From: an uncultured Sutterella sp.
Lineage (GTDB): Bacteria; Pseudomonadota; Gammaproteobacteria; Burkholderiales; Burkholderiaceae_F
DNA: 27,257 nucleotides
Direction of reading: 5' to 3'
Assembly (NCBI GenBank): GCA_900764215.1
Contig: CAAFNI010000480.1
Coordinates: forward strand, 1 to 27,257
A model generated the notes under the pieces. It made no database searches. It was not told where the DNA came from and worked only from the letters and a program-made list of their open reading frames with translations. This document shows, piece after piece, positions 1 to 6,540 of the stretch. Numbering within the stretch: position 1 is the stretch's first letter; every line of letters starts with the position of its first letter. Made by a program: the position numbers and the translations under genes.

Positions 1-189
1 CCCCCTCTACTACTAACTCGGAAACCGCCGGATGCCGAACGGCATGTCCGAACGCTCAGTACTGATTGAGCACTGCGGTGTGGGAGGGAGTGCCCGCAAG
101 GACACTCTCTACCCGATTGCGGGCTGCGACCTTCAACTAGAATGTTCCGACAGGTCCGAAACCCCGGTCTGCGGGGCGGACGTTTTTTT
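1..189 (+). ncRNA. Putative structured RNA of unknown class, ending in a terminator
   Basis: No convincing protein is encoded here, but the + strand folds strongly. GGGAGGGAGTG (82-92) pairs with CACTCTCTACCC (103-114) with a single bulged A. The loop of that hairpin (93-99) is complementary to 117-123, and GCCCGCAA (92-99) matches TTGCGGGC (117-124) perfectly. The two helices together form an H-type pseudoknot, or else two competing hairpins. Smaller hairpins lie at 32-45 (ATGCC/GGCAT) and about 54-69 (CTCAGT/ATTGAG), and TCGGAA near 18-23 can pair with TTCCGA near 144-149. The segment ends in an intrinsic terminator. I compared it from memory with 6S, 4.5S SRP, RNase P and tmRNA signatures and could match none. 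It could be a free small RNA or a leader of the GNAT gene. The true 5' end is unknown and may lie outside the window. Confidence 0.35.
154..189 (+). terminator. Intrinsic terminator upstream of the GNAT gene
   Basis: GTCCG (154-158) and CCCCG (162-166) pair with CGGGG and CGGAC (172-181), with an AAA bulge on the 5' side, and seven T residues follow (183-189). The hairpin plus U-tract on the + strand is a textbook Rho-independent terminator. It ends 25 bases before the GNAT start codon, so it closes the upstream transcript or attenuates the acetyltransferase gene. Confidence 0.7.
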
Positions 190-213
190 CTATCGACGGA
201 ATCGCCTTCCCTT

Positions 214-708
214 ATGAGTCTTGAAATCCGCCCCGTCCGTGAAGAGGACGTTGAGGTTGTTTGTGACCTCATTCACGCGCTTGCCCGCTACGAACGCCTC
301 GAATCTCACTGCAAGTCCACGCCTGAGCGCTTGCGCGAAGAGCTTTTCGGGCCGCATGCCGTTATCGGCTGCGTGCTTGCATGGGAAAGAAACGAGGCGA
401 CGGGCGCAGAACGCCCGGTCGGCTTTGCGCTTTACTTTTACAACTTTTCCACGTTCCTCACGCGCCGCGGCCTCTACCTCGAGGATCTCTTCGTCGTTGA
501 GGACGCGCGGCGCCGCGGGTACGGCCGTGCGATCATCCGCCACCTTGCCAGGAAGGCGCTTGACGAAGGGTGTGGGCGCTTCGATTGGAGCGTGCTTGAC
601 TGGAACCAGCCGGCTATCGACTTCTACGAGGGGCTTGGCGCTGAGGTGATGTCCGACTGGCGCATCTGCAGGCTTTCGGGCGATGCGCTTCAAAAGGCGG
701 CCCAATGA
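214..708 (+). CDS. GNAT-family N-acetyltransferase (diamine/SSAT-like)
   Basis: A 164-residue protein of the Gcn5-related acetyltransferase fold, which transfers acetyl from acetyl-CoA to an amine. The N-terminus IRPVREEDVEVVCDLI is the usual strand-1/helix-1 entry. LYLEDLFVVEDARRRGYG (about residues 90-107) is motif A, with the acetyl-CoA pyrophosphate loop RRRGYG. DWNQPAIDFYEGLGA (about 130-144) is motif B, and the WNQPAIDFY form is typical of the spermidine/thialysine acetyltransferase (SSAT) branch. The ATG at 214 was chosen because in-frame sequence further upstream runs through the terminator and does not resemble the family. A small-amine substrate is likely but not proven. It stands alone, 54 bases before dnaX, so co-transcription with dnaX is possible. 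Confidence 0.85.
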   Translation: MSLEIRPVREEDVEVVCDLIHALARYERLESHCKSTPERLREELFGPHAVIGCVLAWERNEATGAERPVGFALYFYNFSTFLTRRGLYLEDLFVVEDARRRGYGRAIIRHLARKALDEGCGRFDWSVLDWNQPAIDFYEGLGAEVMSDWRICRLSGDALQKAAQ

Positions 709-762
709 GGAGTCGCTAAAATTAGGGCTTAACGCAAACTTACTCTGCACGAAGGACACAGG

Positions 763-2091
763 ATGAGCAGTTATCAGGTGCTCGCCAGAAAGTGGCGGCC
801 TCATGACTTCGAAACGATCGTCGGCCAGGAGCACGTCGTGACCGCGCTTACGCGCGCACTCACGGAAAAACGTCTTCACCACGCCTATCTTTTCACGGGC
901 ACCCGCGGCGTTGGAAAGACGACGATCTCGCGAATTTTTGCCAAAGCCCTCAACTGTCAGGGCGCTGACGGCAAGGGCGACATGACAGCTCATCCCTGCG
1001 GCGTCTGTCCGGCCTGCAGGGCGATCGACGAGGGACGCTTTCCCGACTACATCGAGATGGACGCTGCGAGCAACCGTTCGGTCGAGGATATGACCGCGCT
1101 TCTCGAGCGCGCGATGTACGCGCCCACGCAGGGCCGCTTCAAGGTCTACATGATCGACGAGGTCCACATGCTGAGCTCCACGGCATTCAACGCGATGCTC
1201 AAGACGCTTGAGGAGCCGCCAGAGTACGTCAAGTTCATTCTTGCAACGACCGATCCGCAGAAGGTGCCCATTACAGTGCTCTCCCGGTGCCTGCAGTTCA
1301 ATCTGCGCAACATGACGCCGCAGGACGTCGTGGGGCACATGAGCCGCATCCTCGCCGAGGAAAAGATTCCCTTTGAGGAAGGTGCACTGCGGGTTCTCGC
1401 CCAAGGTGCCCGCGGCTCCATGCGCGACGGACTCTCCCTGCTTGATCAGGCCATCGCCTACTGCGGAGATGGCGTGACGCAGGATGGCGTTCGCCGCATG
1501 CTCGGCATGAGCGGCGGCGAAACATTGACCCAGATTCTTCATGCGCTCGCCGCAGGCGACGGCGCCGGCATGCTTGCCGTTGCGGACGGCATGCAGACGC
1601 AGGGGCTCTCCTTTGCTCAGGCGCTTCGTGACTTGGCGGGGCTGCTTCACCGAATTGCGCTCGTGCAGCGGGTCCCGGCGGCCGTGAGCGAGGACGATCC
1701 CGACTGCGCCTCTATCCGAGCGTTCTCTCAGGCCTTCTCGCCCGAAGAGATCCAACTCTACTATCAGATTGCGCTGCACGGCCGCAACGACCTCAGCCTT
1801 GCGCCGGACGAATACGCCGGCTTTACGATGGCGCTCTTGCGCATGCTCGCTTTCAAGCCTGCGGGCGCAAGAGCGGTGACGCGCGTGCCGGCCCGCGATG
1901 CGGACCGCGTCTCTGGCCAGACGCCTTCACCCGCACAGCCGCCGTCGGCTGCAGGCGTGCAGACCGTTGGTCGTAGTTCTGGCATGCCTCCGTTGCCGCG
2001 TCCCTCTGCGCCGCCACCCGGTCTTGCCTCGCCGGCCGTCGCTTCGGCATCCGACGACACGCCTCCCTGGGGAGAACCCTCCGCCAGTTGA
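763..2091 (+). CDS. dnaX: DNA polymerase III subunit gamma/tau, N-terminal part (domains I-III)
   Basis: This is the clamp-loader ATPase of the replicative polymerase, which loads the beta clamp at primed sites. Residues 46-53 (GTRGVGKT) are the Walker A motif. A four-cysteine zinc module follows (NC, then CGVCPACR), with the Walker B-type MIDEVHML near residues 130-137 and the SRC motif (LSRCLQF) near 172-178. After about residue 365 comes a proline/alanine-rich linker. This frame stops at 2089-2091 after 442 residues, so by itself it yields a gamma-length protein without the polymerase-binding tail. The tail is intact in the next frame (2069-2518), so the gene is split by a one-base frame change. 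AAGGA lies 6 bases before the ATG. The E. coli A-rich -1 slippery site is absent. Confidence 0.93.
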   Translation: MSSYQVLARKWRPHDFETIVGQEHVVTALTRALTEKRLHHAYLFTGTRGVGKTTISRIFAKALNCQGADGKGDMTAHPCGVCPACRAIDEGRFPDYIEMDAASNRSVEDMTALLERAMYAPTQGRFKVYMIDEVHMLSSTAFNAMLKTLEEPPEYVKFILATTDPQKVPITVLSRCLQFNLRNMTPQDVVGHMSRILAEEKIPFEEGALRVLAQGARGSMRDGLSLLDQAIAYCGDGVTQDGVRRMLGMSGGETLTQILHALAAGDGAGMLAVADGMQTQGLSFAQALRDLAGLLHRIALVQRVPAAVSEDDPDCASIRAFSQAFSPEEIQLYYQIALHGRNDLSLAPDEYAGFTMALLRMLAFKPAGARAVTRVPARDADRVSGQTPSPAQPPSAAGVQTVGRSSGMPPLPRPSAPPPGLASPAVASASDDTPPWGEPSAS

Positions 2092-2518
2092 GTATGCTCC
2101 GGAGATTGCGCACAGAGGTCCGGATCCGGACCAAGCGGAGTCTTCTCTCGACTGGCGGTCAATCATTGCTGGAGCAAGGCTGACGGGACCTTTGCGCAAT
2201 CTTGCCGCTTCGGCGCAGGTGCTTGAGCTCACCCGAACCCACGTCAAGCTTCGCCTTCGCGTAGCGGCGTTTGCTACTGAAACTGGCCGTGAACTGCTCT
2301 CTCGAGCGCTTTCTTCCTATTTTGGAAGTCACTGCATGGTGGAGTTTGAAGTGGGCGACGTTTCGGAAGGAACTGTGGCGGATCAGGAGGAGAGCGAACG
2401 CGAAGAGGCCAGAAAGGCCCTTATTGACGGGTTTCGCAACGATCCGTTCGTCAAGCAGGTGCAGGCGCTGTTTCATGGTACGATTGACGACGCTACCGTC
2501 AAGGCGATCGAAGATTGA
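2069..2518 (+). CDS. dnaX: DnaX (tau) C-terminal domain in shifted frame
   Basis: This is the continuation of dnaX in the +1 frame. It reads from the proline-rich linker (PPPVEYAPEIAHRG) into DWRSIIAGARLTGPLRNLA, LELTRTHVKLRLRV and RNDPFVKQVQALFHGTI. This matches the tau C-terminal domain of Betaproteobacteria, which binds the polymerase alpha subunit. There is no plausible independent start or ribosome site: the nearest in-frame ATG (1898) lies in arginine-rich out-of-frame nonsense. Removing one G from GGGG at 2069-2072 joins the frames as TPPWENPPPVEYAPE, a natural PPWE-type linker. It is therefore best read as one gene, 763-2518, with an extra base. The extra base may be a sequencing error, a true mutation, or a site of productive frameshifting. 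The start given here is approximate. Confidence 0.8.
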   Translation, partial: GENPPPVEYAPEIAHRGPDPDQAESSLDWRSIIAGARLTGPLRNLAASAQVLELTRTHVKLRLRVAAFATETGRELLSRALSSYFGSHCMVEFEVGDVSEGTVADQEESEREEARKALIDGFRNDPFVKQVQALFHGTIDDATVKAIED

Positions 2519-2552
2519 CGGGTTGTCTGAATTTTTAATAAAGGAACACAAT

Positions 2553-2885
2553 ATGCGTGGATTCGGCGGCATGGGCAACATGGGCGGTCTTATGGCCCAG
2601 GCTCAGAAGATGCAGGCCAAGCTTGCCAAGGTGCAGGAGGAAATCGCTGCAATTGAGATCGACGGCGAGGCCGGAAGCGGTGCCGTCAAGGTCCGCATCA
2701 ACGGCAAGCACCAGTGCGTTCGCATTTCGATCGATCCGTCGGCCATTAGTCCGGATGACGTCGAAATGCTTGAGGATTTGGTTCAGCTCGCCTTCAACAA
2801 TGCGCAGACCCGTCTTTCAGAAGTTTCGGAAGAGCGTATGCGCAAGGAGGTCCCGCTTCCTCCGGGCATGAAGATGCCGTTCTGA
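2553..2885 (+). CDS. ybaB: YbaB/EbfC family nucleoid-associated protein
   Basis: A 110-residue small DNA-binding protein, the usual partner of dnaX and recR. It begins with a glycine/methionine-rich stretch (MRGFGGMGNMGGLM) and continues with the helix AQKMQAKLAKVQEEIAAIEI. The conserved core GSGAVKVRINGKHQCVRISID and the C-terminal helix EDLVQLAFNNA are both present. Family members are dimers that bind and bend DNA; a role in recombination or replication restart is inferred from the recR association. AAGGA at 2541-2545 lies 7 bases before the ATG. It follows dnaX by 34 bases and is probably co-transcribed with it. An intrinsic terminator follows. Confidence 0.95.
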   Translation: MRGFGGMGNMGGLMAQAQKMQAKLAKVQEEIAAIEIDGEAGSGAVKVRINGKHQCVRISIDPSAISPDDVEMLEDLVQLAFNNAQTRLSEVSEERMRKEVPLPPGMKMPF

Positions 2886-2921
2886 CCTCGGGAATGCGAT
2901 CCTAGCGCTGACCAAGCCATC

Positions 2922-2957
2922 AGCCGTCGATGCCGGAAGGATCGGCGGCTTTTCTTT
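2922..2957 (+). terminator. Terminator or attenuator between ybaB and modD
   Basis: AGCCGTCGAT (2922-2931) pairs with ATCGGCGGCT (2941-2950) over 10 bp with one G-T pair, followed by TTTTCTTT (2950-2957). The next base begins the modD Shine-Dalgarno sequence AGGAG (2958-2962), so no promoter fits between them. modD and recR must be reached by read-through or from further upstream. CGATCC (2897-2902) can pair with GGATCG (2939-2944), and GCTGA (2907-2911) with TCAGC (2920-2924). Both alternatives would break this hairpin. Confidence 0.7.
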
Positions 2958-2971
2958 AGGAGCTATGCAGA

Positions 2972-3817
2972 ATGTTGCGAATTCCTCAGTCCTACATTGA
3001 CGAGCTGCTTGCCAGCGACTGGGCTCTTCATGACGGCACCACTGAAGGCATGGGCCTCAAGGGGCAGTATGTTGTCACCGCCTGGCCCATGGAAACAGGC
3101 ATTGTCGCCGGCATTGAAATCGCCGAGCGCGTATTCAAGACATTGGGCCTGCGCACGCAAATGCTTTACGGCGACGGCGACCATGCCTTCATGCACTCGC
3201 CCATTCTTCGCGCCTGGGGCACGCCCGAGGAGCTCCATGCCACCTACAAGGTCGCCCAGTGCGTAATGGAGTACTCCACGGCCATCGCCCGGCGGACTCA
3301 CCGCATGGTGAGTGTCGCACGGGACCGATGGGGACGCATTCAGGTGGCAGGCACGCGCAAGCACTTTCCGGGCGGCAAGATTCTGTCGATTGCTGCGTTG
3401 CGTGCGGGCGGCGGCATCATCCATCGCGCCGGCCTCTCCGACTCGCTTCTCGTCTTCGATCAGCACCGCTCGCTCACGCGCCATCCGGTCTACGCCGTTC
3501 GTCGCCTTATGGCGATGGAGCCCGAGAGAAAGGTATGTGTCGAGGTGGATACGCCCGAGGACGGCATGTTCTGGGCCGACAAGGGCGTGCACATCATCCA
3601 GTGCGAACGCTTTTCGCCCGAGGTGCTTGCCGACTTCGTGCGTGCGGTGAAGGCCCGCCATCCGCATGTCATCGTCAATGCGGCGGGCGGCATCAACGGC
3701 GACAATGTGGGCGACTACGCCAATAGCCGTTGCGATGTCCTCGTGACGAGCTGGCCCTATTACGGCAGGCCCGCCGACATCAAGATGAATTTTTCGCCTG
3801 CGAATCTCAAGCCATGA
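2972..3817 (+). CDS. modD: ModD-like protein (quinolinate phosphoribosyltransferase fold)
   Basis: A 281-residue protein related to nicotinate-nucleotide pyrophosphorylase and closest to the ModD group, named for its place in molybdate-transport operons of purple bacteria. The biochemical role of ModD is not established. Recognisable blocks are KVAQCVMEYSTAIARRT (mid-protein helix), AGTRKHFPGGK (phosphate-binding basic segment), IIHRAGLSDSLLVFDQH, CVEVDTPED, and NAAGGINGDNVGDYANS near the C-terminus followed by DVLVTSWPYYG. These are the conserved segments of the fold. AGGAG lies 9 bases before the ATG. The stop overlaps the recR start as ATGA, so the two are probably translationally coupled. 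The location between ybaB and recR is unusual. moeA and mobA near the other end of the window also concern molybdenum. Confidence 0.8.
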   Translation: MLRIPQSYIDELLASDWALHDGTTEGMGLKGQYVVTAWPMETGIVAGIEIAERVFKTLGLRTQMLYGDGDHAFMHSPILRAWGTPEELHATYKVAQCVMEYSTAIARRTHRMVSVARDRWGRIQVAGTRKHFPGGKILSIAALRAGGGIIHRAGLSDSLLVFDQHRSLTRHPVYAVRRLMAMEPERKVCVEVDTPEDGMFWADKGVHIIQCERFSPEVLADFVRAVKARHPHVIVNAAGGINGDNVGDYANSRCDVLVTSWPYYGRPADIKMNFSPANLKP

Positions 3818-4434
3818 GCATCCGCCTTTCTCCTGCGGTTCAGAGCCTCGTCGAGGCCTTGGGAAAGTTGCCCGGGTACGGACCGCGGTCGGCCCAGCGC
3901 GCCGCCTTTCATCTGATGCAGAATAGAGATGCGTCGCTCGATGCGCTCGCGGACGCGCTTGACCGCGTGCGTCGGGGCGTGGGCCGCTGTCGGCTCTGCA
4001 ATACCTTCACGGAGGGAGACATCTGTCCCGTGTGCCTTGACGAGGATCGTGATTCAGGCCTTCTGTGCGTCGTGGAGAGCACGGCAGACCAGATGGCGCT
4101 CGACGCCTCGCTTGCTTGGCCGGGATACTACTTCGTGCTTTCCGGACGGCTGAGTCCAGTCAACGGCGTCGGACCTGCCGACATTGGCATGCCGCTTCTT
4201 CTCAAACGCGTGGGCGCAGGCGTTGAGGAAGGCGTTCTTCGCGAGGTTGTCGTGGCGATGAGCTACACGCCCGAGGGCGATGCGACCGCCTATTACCTCA
4301 TCGATGCCCTCAAGAAGCGCTGGCCGCAGCTGCGCGTCACGCGGCTGGCAAGAGGCCTGCCTGCCGGGATCGAAATCGAGTACACAGACCTCAGCACGAT
4401 TGCAAACGCAGTTTACGCCCGAAGGGACGCCTGA
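3814..4434 (+). CDS. recR: Recombination mediator protein RecR
   Basis: A 206-residue protein of the RecFOR pathway, which helps load RecA onto gapped single-stranded DNA. The N-terminal helix-hairpin-helix region includes LGKLPGYGPRSAQRAAFHL (residues 17-35). The zinc finger has cysteines at 59, 62, 71 and 74 (CRLC and CPVC). The Toprim domain begins at LLCVVESTADQMAL, and the C-terminus carries ARGLPAGIEIEYTDLSTIANA, typical of the family. The ATG at 3814 overlaps the modD stop in an ATGA junction. An earlier in-frame ATG (3730) would add residues unlike any RecR and is rejected. No terminator is evident downstream. Confidence 0.96.
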   Translation: MSIRLSPAVQSLVEALGKLPGYGPRSAQRAAFHLMQNRDASLDALADALDRVRRGVGRCRLCNTFTEGDICPVCLDEDRDSGLLCVVESTADQMALDASLAWPGYYFVLSGRLSPVNGVGPADIGMPLLLKRVGAGVEEGVLREVVVAMSYTPEGDATAYYLIDALKKRWPQLRVTRLARGLPAGIEIEYTDLSTIANAVYARRDA

Positions 4435-4718
4435 GACGGACGGCAAGGCCTGGCGGCCGAGCATTCCGGTCTCCACCATTAGCGGCAAAATAGAGTGCAT
4501 TTGTCGGCAAGATCGTTCATTGTTGAACCGTTTTCGGAAGAAACGAAATTACTTTCCGTTCGTCCGATTTCGGACAATGCGACTAGGGTTTTCTGCTCAG
4601 ACGGATGACTAAAAAGCCTCTCTTCGCGTACATAGAATGACAGGGTTCCCAGCCCGTTTGTCGCTAACGGCTCAGCTAGACAATAGGGCAAAAAAATTAA
4701 GAGCCTTGAGACATTCAG
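4435..4718. other. Intergenic region between recR and carA
   Basis: There is no credible gene in these 284 bases. The stretch is AT-richer than its flanks, especially from 4520 to 4720, as expected for a promoter and leader of the carA operon. A possible but weak promoter is TTGTCG near 4658-4663 with GACAAT near 4679-4684, at a short spacing. Only short hairpins are visible, such as CGGAA/TTCCG. I see no recognisable pyrimidine- or arginine-responsive element and no terminator for recR. Confidence 0.5.
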
Positions 4719-5906
4719 ATGCACTCACTTTTCCAAGATCCGCGCCCCGAAGCCGCACTCATTCTTTCGGACGGCACGGTGCTTCGCGGCCGCAGCTTCG
4801 GCGCGAGCGTCACCAACGTCGCCGAAGTTGTTTTCAACACGGCGATGACCGGTTATCAGGAGGTCCTTACGGATCCGTCCTATACCGGCCAGATCGTCAC
4901 GCTTACCGGCGCTCATGTCGGAAATGTAGGCGTCAATGATCAGGACCGCGAAGGCGGCTGCGCAGTTCATGCCGCCGGTCTGGTCGTTCGGGACATTCCT
5001 GCCGTCTACTCCAACTTCCGTGCCGAAAAGTCCCTGCCCGAGTATCTAACCGAGCAAGGCGTGCCGGCCATTGCCGGCGTAGACACGCGACGTCTCACCC
5101 GCATCCTGCGCACCAAGGGTGCTCAGGCAGGCGTCATCGCGGTCGCGAAGTCGGGCGCCCTCGCAGAGGATGAGATTGAGGAAGGCCTCAGAGCGGTTGC
5201 CGCCTGGAAGGGCATGGCCGGCCAGGATCTGGCAAAGGAAGTTACCTGCAAGGAACCGTACGAATGGACCGAGGGCGCCTTCAGCATGAGGGCCGCCGAT
5301 GGCCGGCCAGGCTTTGTGACGCCTGCGGAGCTGCCTTTCCACATCGTCGCTTATGACTTCGGCGTGAAGACCAATATTCTGCGCATGCTCGTCGAACGCG
5401 GCATGCGTGTGACCGTGGTGCCCGCGCAGACGCCGGTCGCGGACGTGCTGGCCTTGAATCCAGACGGCGTCTTTCTCTCGAACGGCCCTGGGGATCCTGC
5501 GCCCTGCACATATGCCATCGAGGCCGCTCGAGCGATCATCGCGAAGAAGATCCCGCTTTTCGGCATCTGCCTCGGCCATCAGATCATGGGGCTTGCCGTC
5601 GGCGCCAAAACGCTCAAAATGAAGTTCGGACACCACGGCGCGAACCATCCGGTGGTGGATTTGCGCACACGACACGTGTACATTACGAGCCAGAACCATG
5701 GCTTTGCCGTGGATGCAAAGACGCTTCCCGCCAATGCCGTGCCGACACACGAATCGCTCTTCGACGGATCGCTGCAGGGCTTTGAACTCACCGATGCGCC
5801 GGCCTTCTGCTTCCAGGGCCACCCTGAGGCAAGTCCCGGTCCTCATGACATCGCCCCGCTTTTCGACCATTTCCGGGAATTGATCGAGAGGCGCCGGACA
5901 GCCTGA
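4719..5906 (+). CDS. carA: Carbamoyl-phosphate synthase small subunit
   Basis: A 395-residue glutaminase subunit that hydrolyses glutamine and channels ammonia to CarB to make carbamoyl phosphate for arginine and pyrimidines. The N-terminal CPSase domain shows VVFNTAMTGYQEVLTDPSYTGQIV and GVDTRRLTRILRTKG. The C-terminal class I glutamine amidotransferase domain has the nucleophile Cys284 in FGICLGHQ, with His368 and Glu370 in QGHPEASPGPHD completing the triad. Another family segment is FLSNGPGDP. Length is normal. Ribosome-binding complementarity before the ATG is weak. carB follows only after the inserted gmhA gene, an unusual arrangement. Confidence 0.97.
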   Translation: MHSLFQDPRPEAALILSDGTVLRGRSFGASVTNVAEVVFNTAMTGYQEVLTDPSYTGQIVTLTGAHVGNVGVNDQDREGGCAVHAAGLVVRDIPAVYSNFRAEKSLPEYLTEQGVPAIAGVDTRRLTRILRTKGAQAGVIAVAKSGALAEDEIEEGLRAVAAWKGMAGQDLAKEVTCKEPYEWTEGAFSMRAADGRPGFVTPAELPFHIVAYDFGVKTNILRMLVERGMRVTVVPAQTPVADVLALNPDGVFLSNGPGDPAPCTYAIEAARAIIAKKIPLFGICLGHQIMGLAVGAKTLKMKFGHHGANHPVVDLRTRHVYITSQNHGFAVDAKTLPANAVPTHESLFDGSLQGFELTDAPAFCFQGHPEASPGPHDIAPLFDHFRELIERRRTA

Positions 5907-5946
5907 TCCGTCCCCTGAGCTCCGCAAAGACTCCAAGAGGACACAA

Positions 5947-6537
5947 ATGGAAAAAGCAAACGTTCTGGCCGCACTCAACGATGCGCGTGATGCGCTTGAT
6001 GCTCTGATCTCCAACGAGAAAACGCTCGATGCCGTTGTGGCGGCAGCCAATCTCATGGCGGACGCAGTAGAGGGCGACGGCAAAGTGATGAGTTGCGGCA
6101 ACGGCGGCAGTCTCTGCGACGCCATGCACTTTGCCGAGGAGATGACCGGACGCTACCGCAGCGACCGGCGTCCGTATGCCGCGCTTGCGATTTCCGACGT
6201 CTCTCACATGGCCTGCGTAGGCAACGACTACGGGTACGAGGACGTTTTTTCGCGTTATGTCGAGGCGCACGGCCGCAGGGGCGACGTGCTGCTGGCCATC
6301 ACCACGTCTGGCACTAGTCGCAACGTGCTCAAGGCGGCCGAGGTCGCTCGCCGCAAAGGGGTTAAGGTCGTGGCGCTCACGGGGCGAGATGCAACGCCCG
6401 TCACAGAGCTCGCAGACGTGGCCATCGTGACCCCGGCCGGCCGTTGGGCCGATCGCGTGCAGGAGCTTCACATCAAGTGCATCCACATTCTCATCGAGCT
6501 CATTGAAAGACGGCTCGACAAGCAAAATTACGAGTAA
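5947..6537 (+). CDS. gmhA: D-sedoheptulose-7-phosphate isomerase
   Basis: A 196-residue SIS-domain isomerase that makes D-glycero-D-manno-heptose 7-phosphate, the first step toward the heptose of the lipopolysaccharide core. It aligns without gaps to my recollection of E. coli GmhA over the first 65 residues: CGNGGSLCDAMHFAEEMTGRYR, AISDVSHMACVGNDYGYEDVFSRYVEAHGRRGDVLL and ITTSGTSRNVLKAA. Glu65 (HFAEE) and the histidine in LHIKCIHILI correspond to the catalytic pair. One difference is Leu56 where E. coli has His (GSHC); this is not one of the two catalytic residues. The gene lies 40 bases after carA, with AAGAGGA just before the ATG, and ends 3 bases before carB, so it is probably in one operon with both. 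A DiaA-type SIS protein is less likely because these motifs are GmhA-specific. Confidence 0.93.
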   Translation: MEKANVLAALNDARDALDALISNEKTLDAVVAAANLMADAVEGDGKVMSCGNGGSLCDAMHFAEEMTGRYRSDRRPYAALAISDVSHMACVGNDYGYEDVFSRYVEAHGRRGDVLLAITTSGTSRNVLKAAEVARRKGVKVVALTGRDATPVTELADVAIVTPAGRWADRVQELHIKCIHILIELIERRLDKQNYE

Positions 6538-6540
6538 AAC

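Noticed and set aside
1..189. 6S RNA, 4.5S SRP RNA, RNase P RNA or tmRNA identity for the left-edge RNA
   Set aside because: The SRP apical loop, the RNase P core and the tmRNA T-arm/CCA end are absent, and I could not find the conserved 6S bubble sequences. A covariance search could overturn this.
32..217. 61-codon open frame in the left-edge region
   Set aside because: It crosses strong hairpins and the terminator T-tract, has no ribosome site and no family resemblance.
190..1779. 529-codon open frame on the minus strand opposite the GNAT gene and dnaX
   Set aside because: It is antisense to two clear genes, rich in Arg/His/Ala from GC-biased codons, and has no recognisable domain. It is a shadow frame.
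763..2091. E. coli-type programmed -1 frameshift in dnaX
   Set aside because: There is no A AAA AAG heptamer, and the frame needed for the C-terminal domain is +1, not -1.
3730..3813. Upstream extension of recR from an ATG at 3730
   Set aside because: The extra residues lie within modD coding sequence and do not match RecR; the ATGA overlap start at 3814 gives the standard N-terminus.
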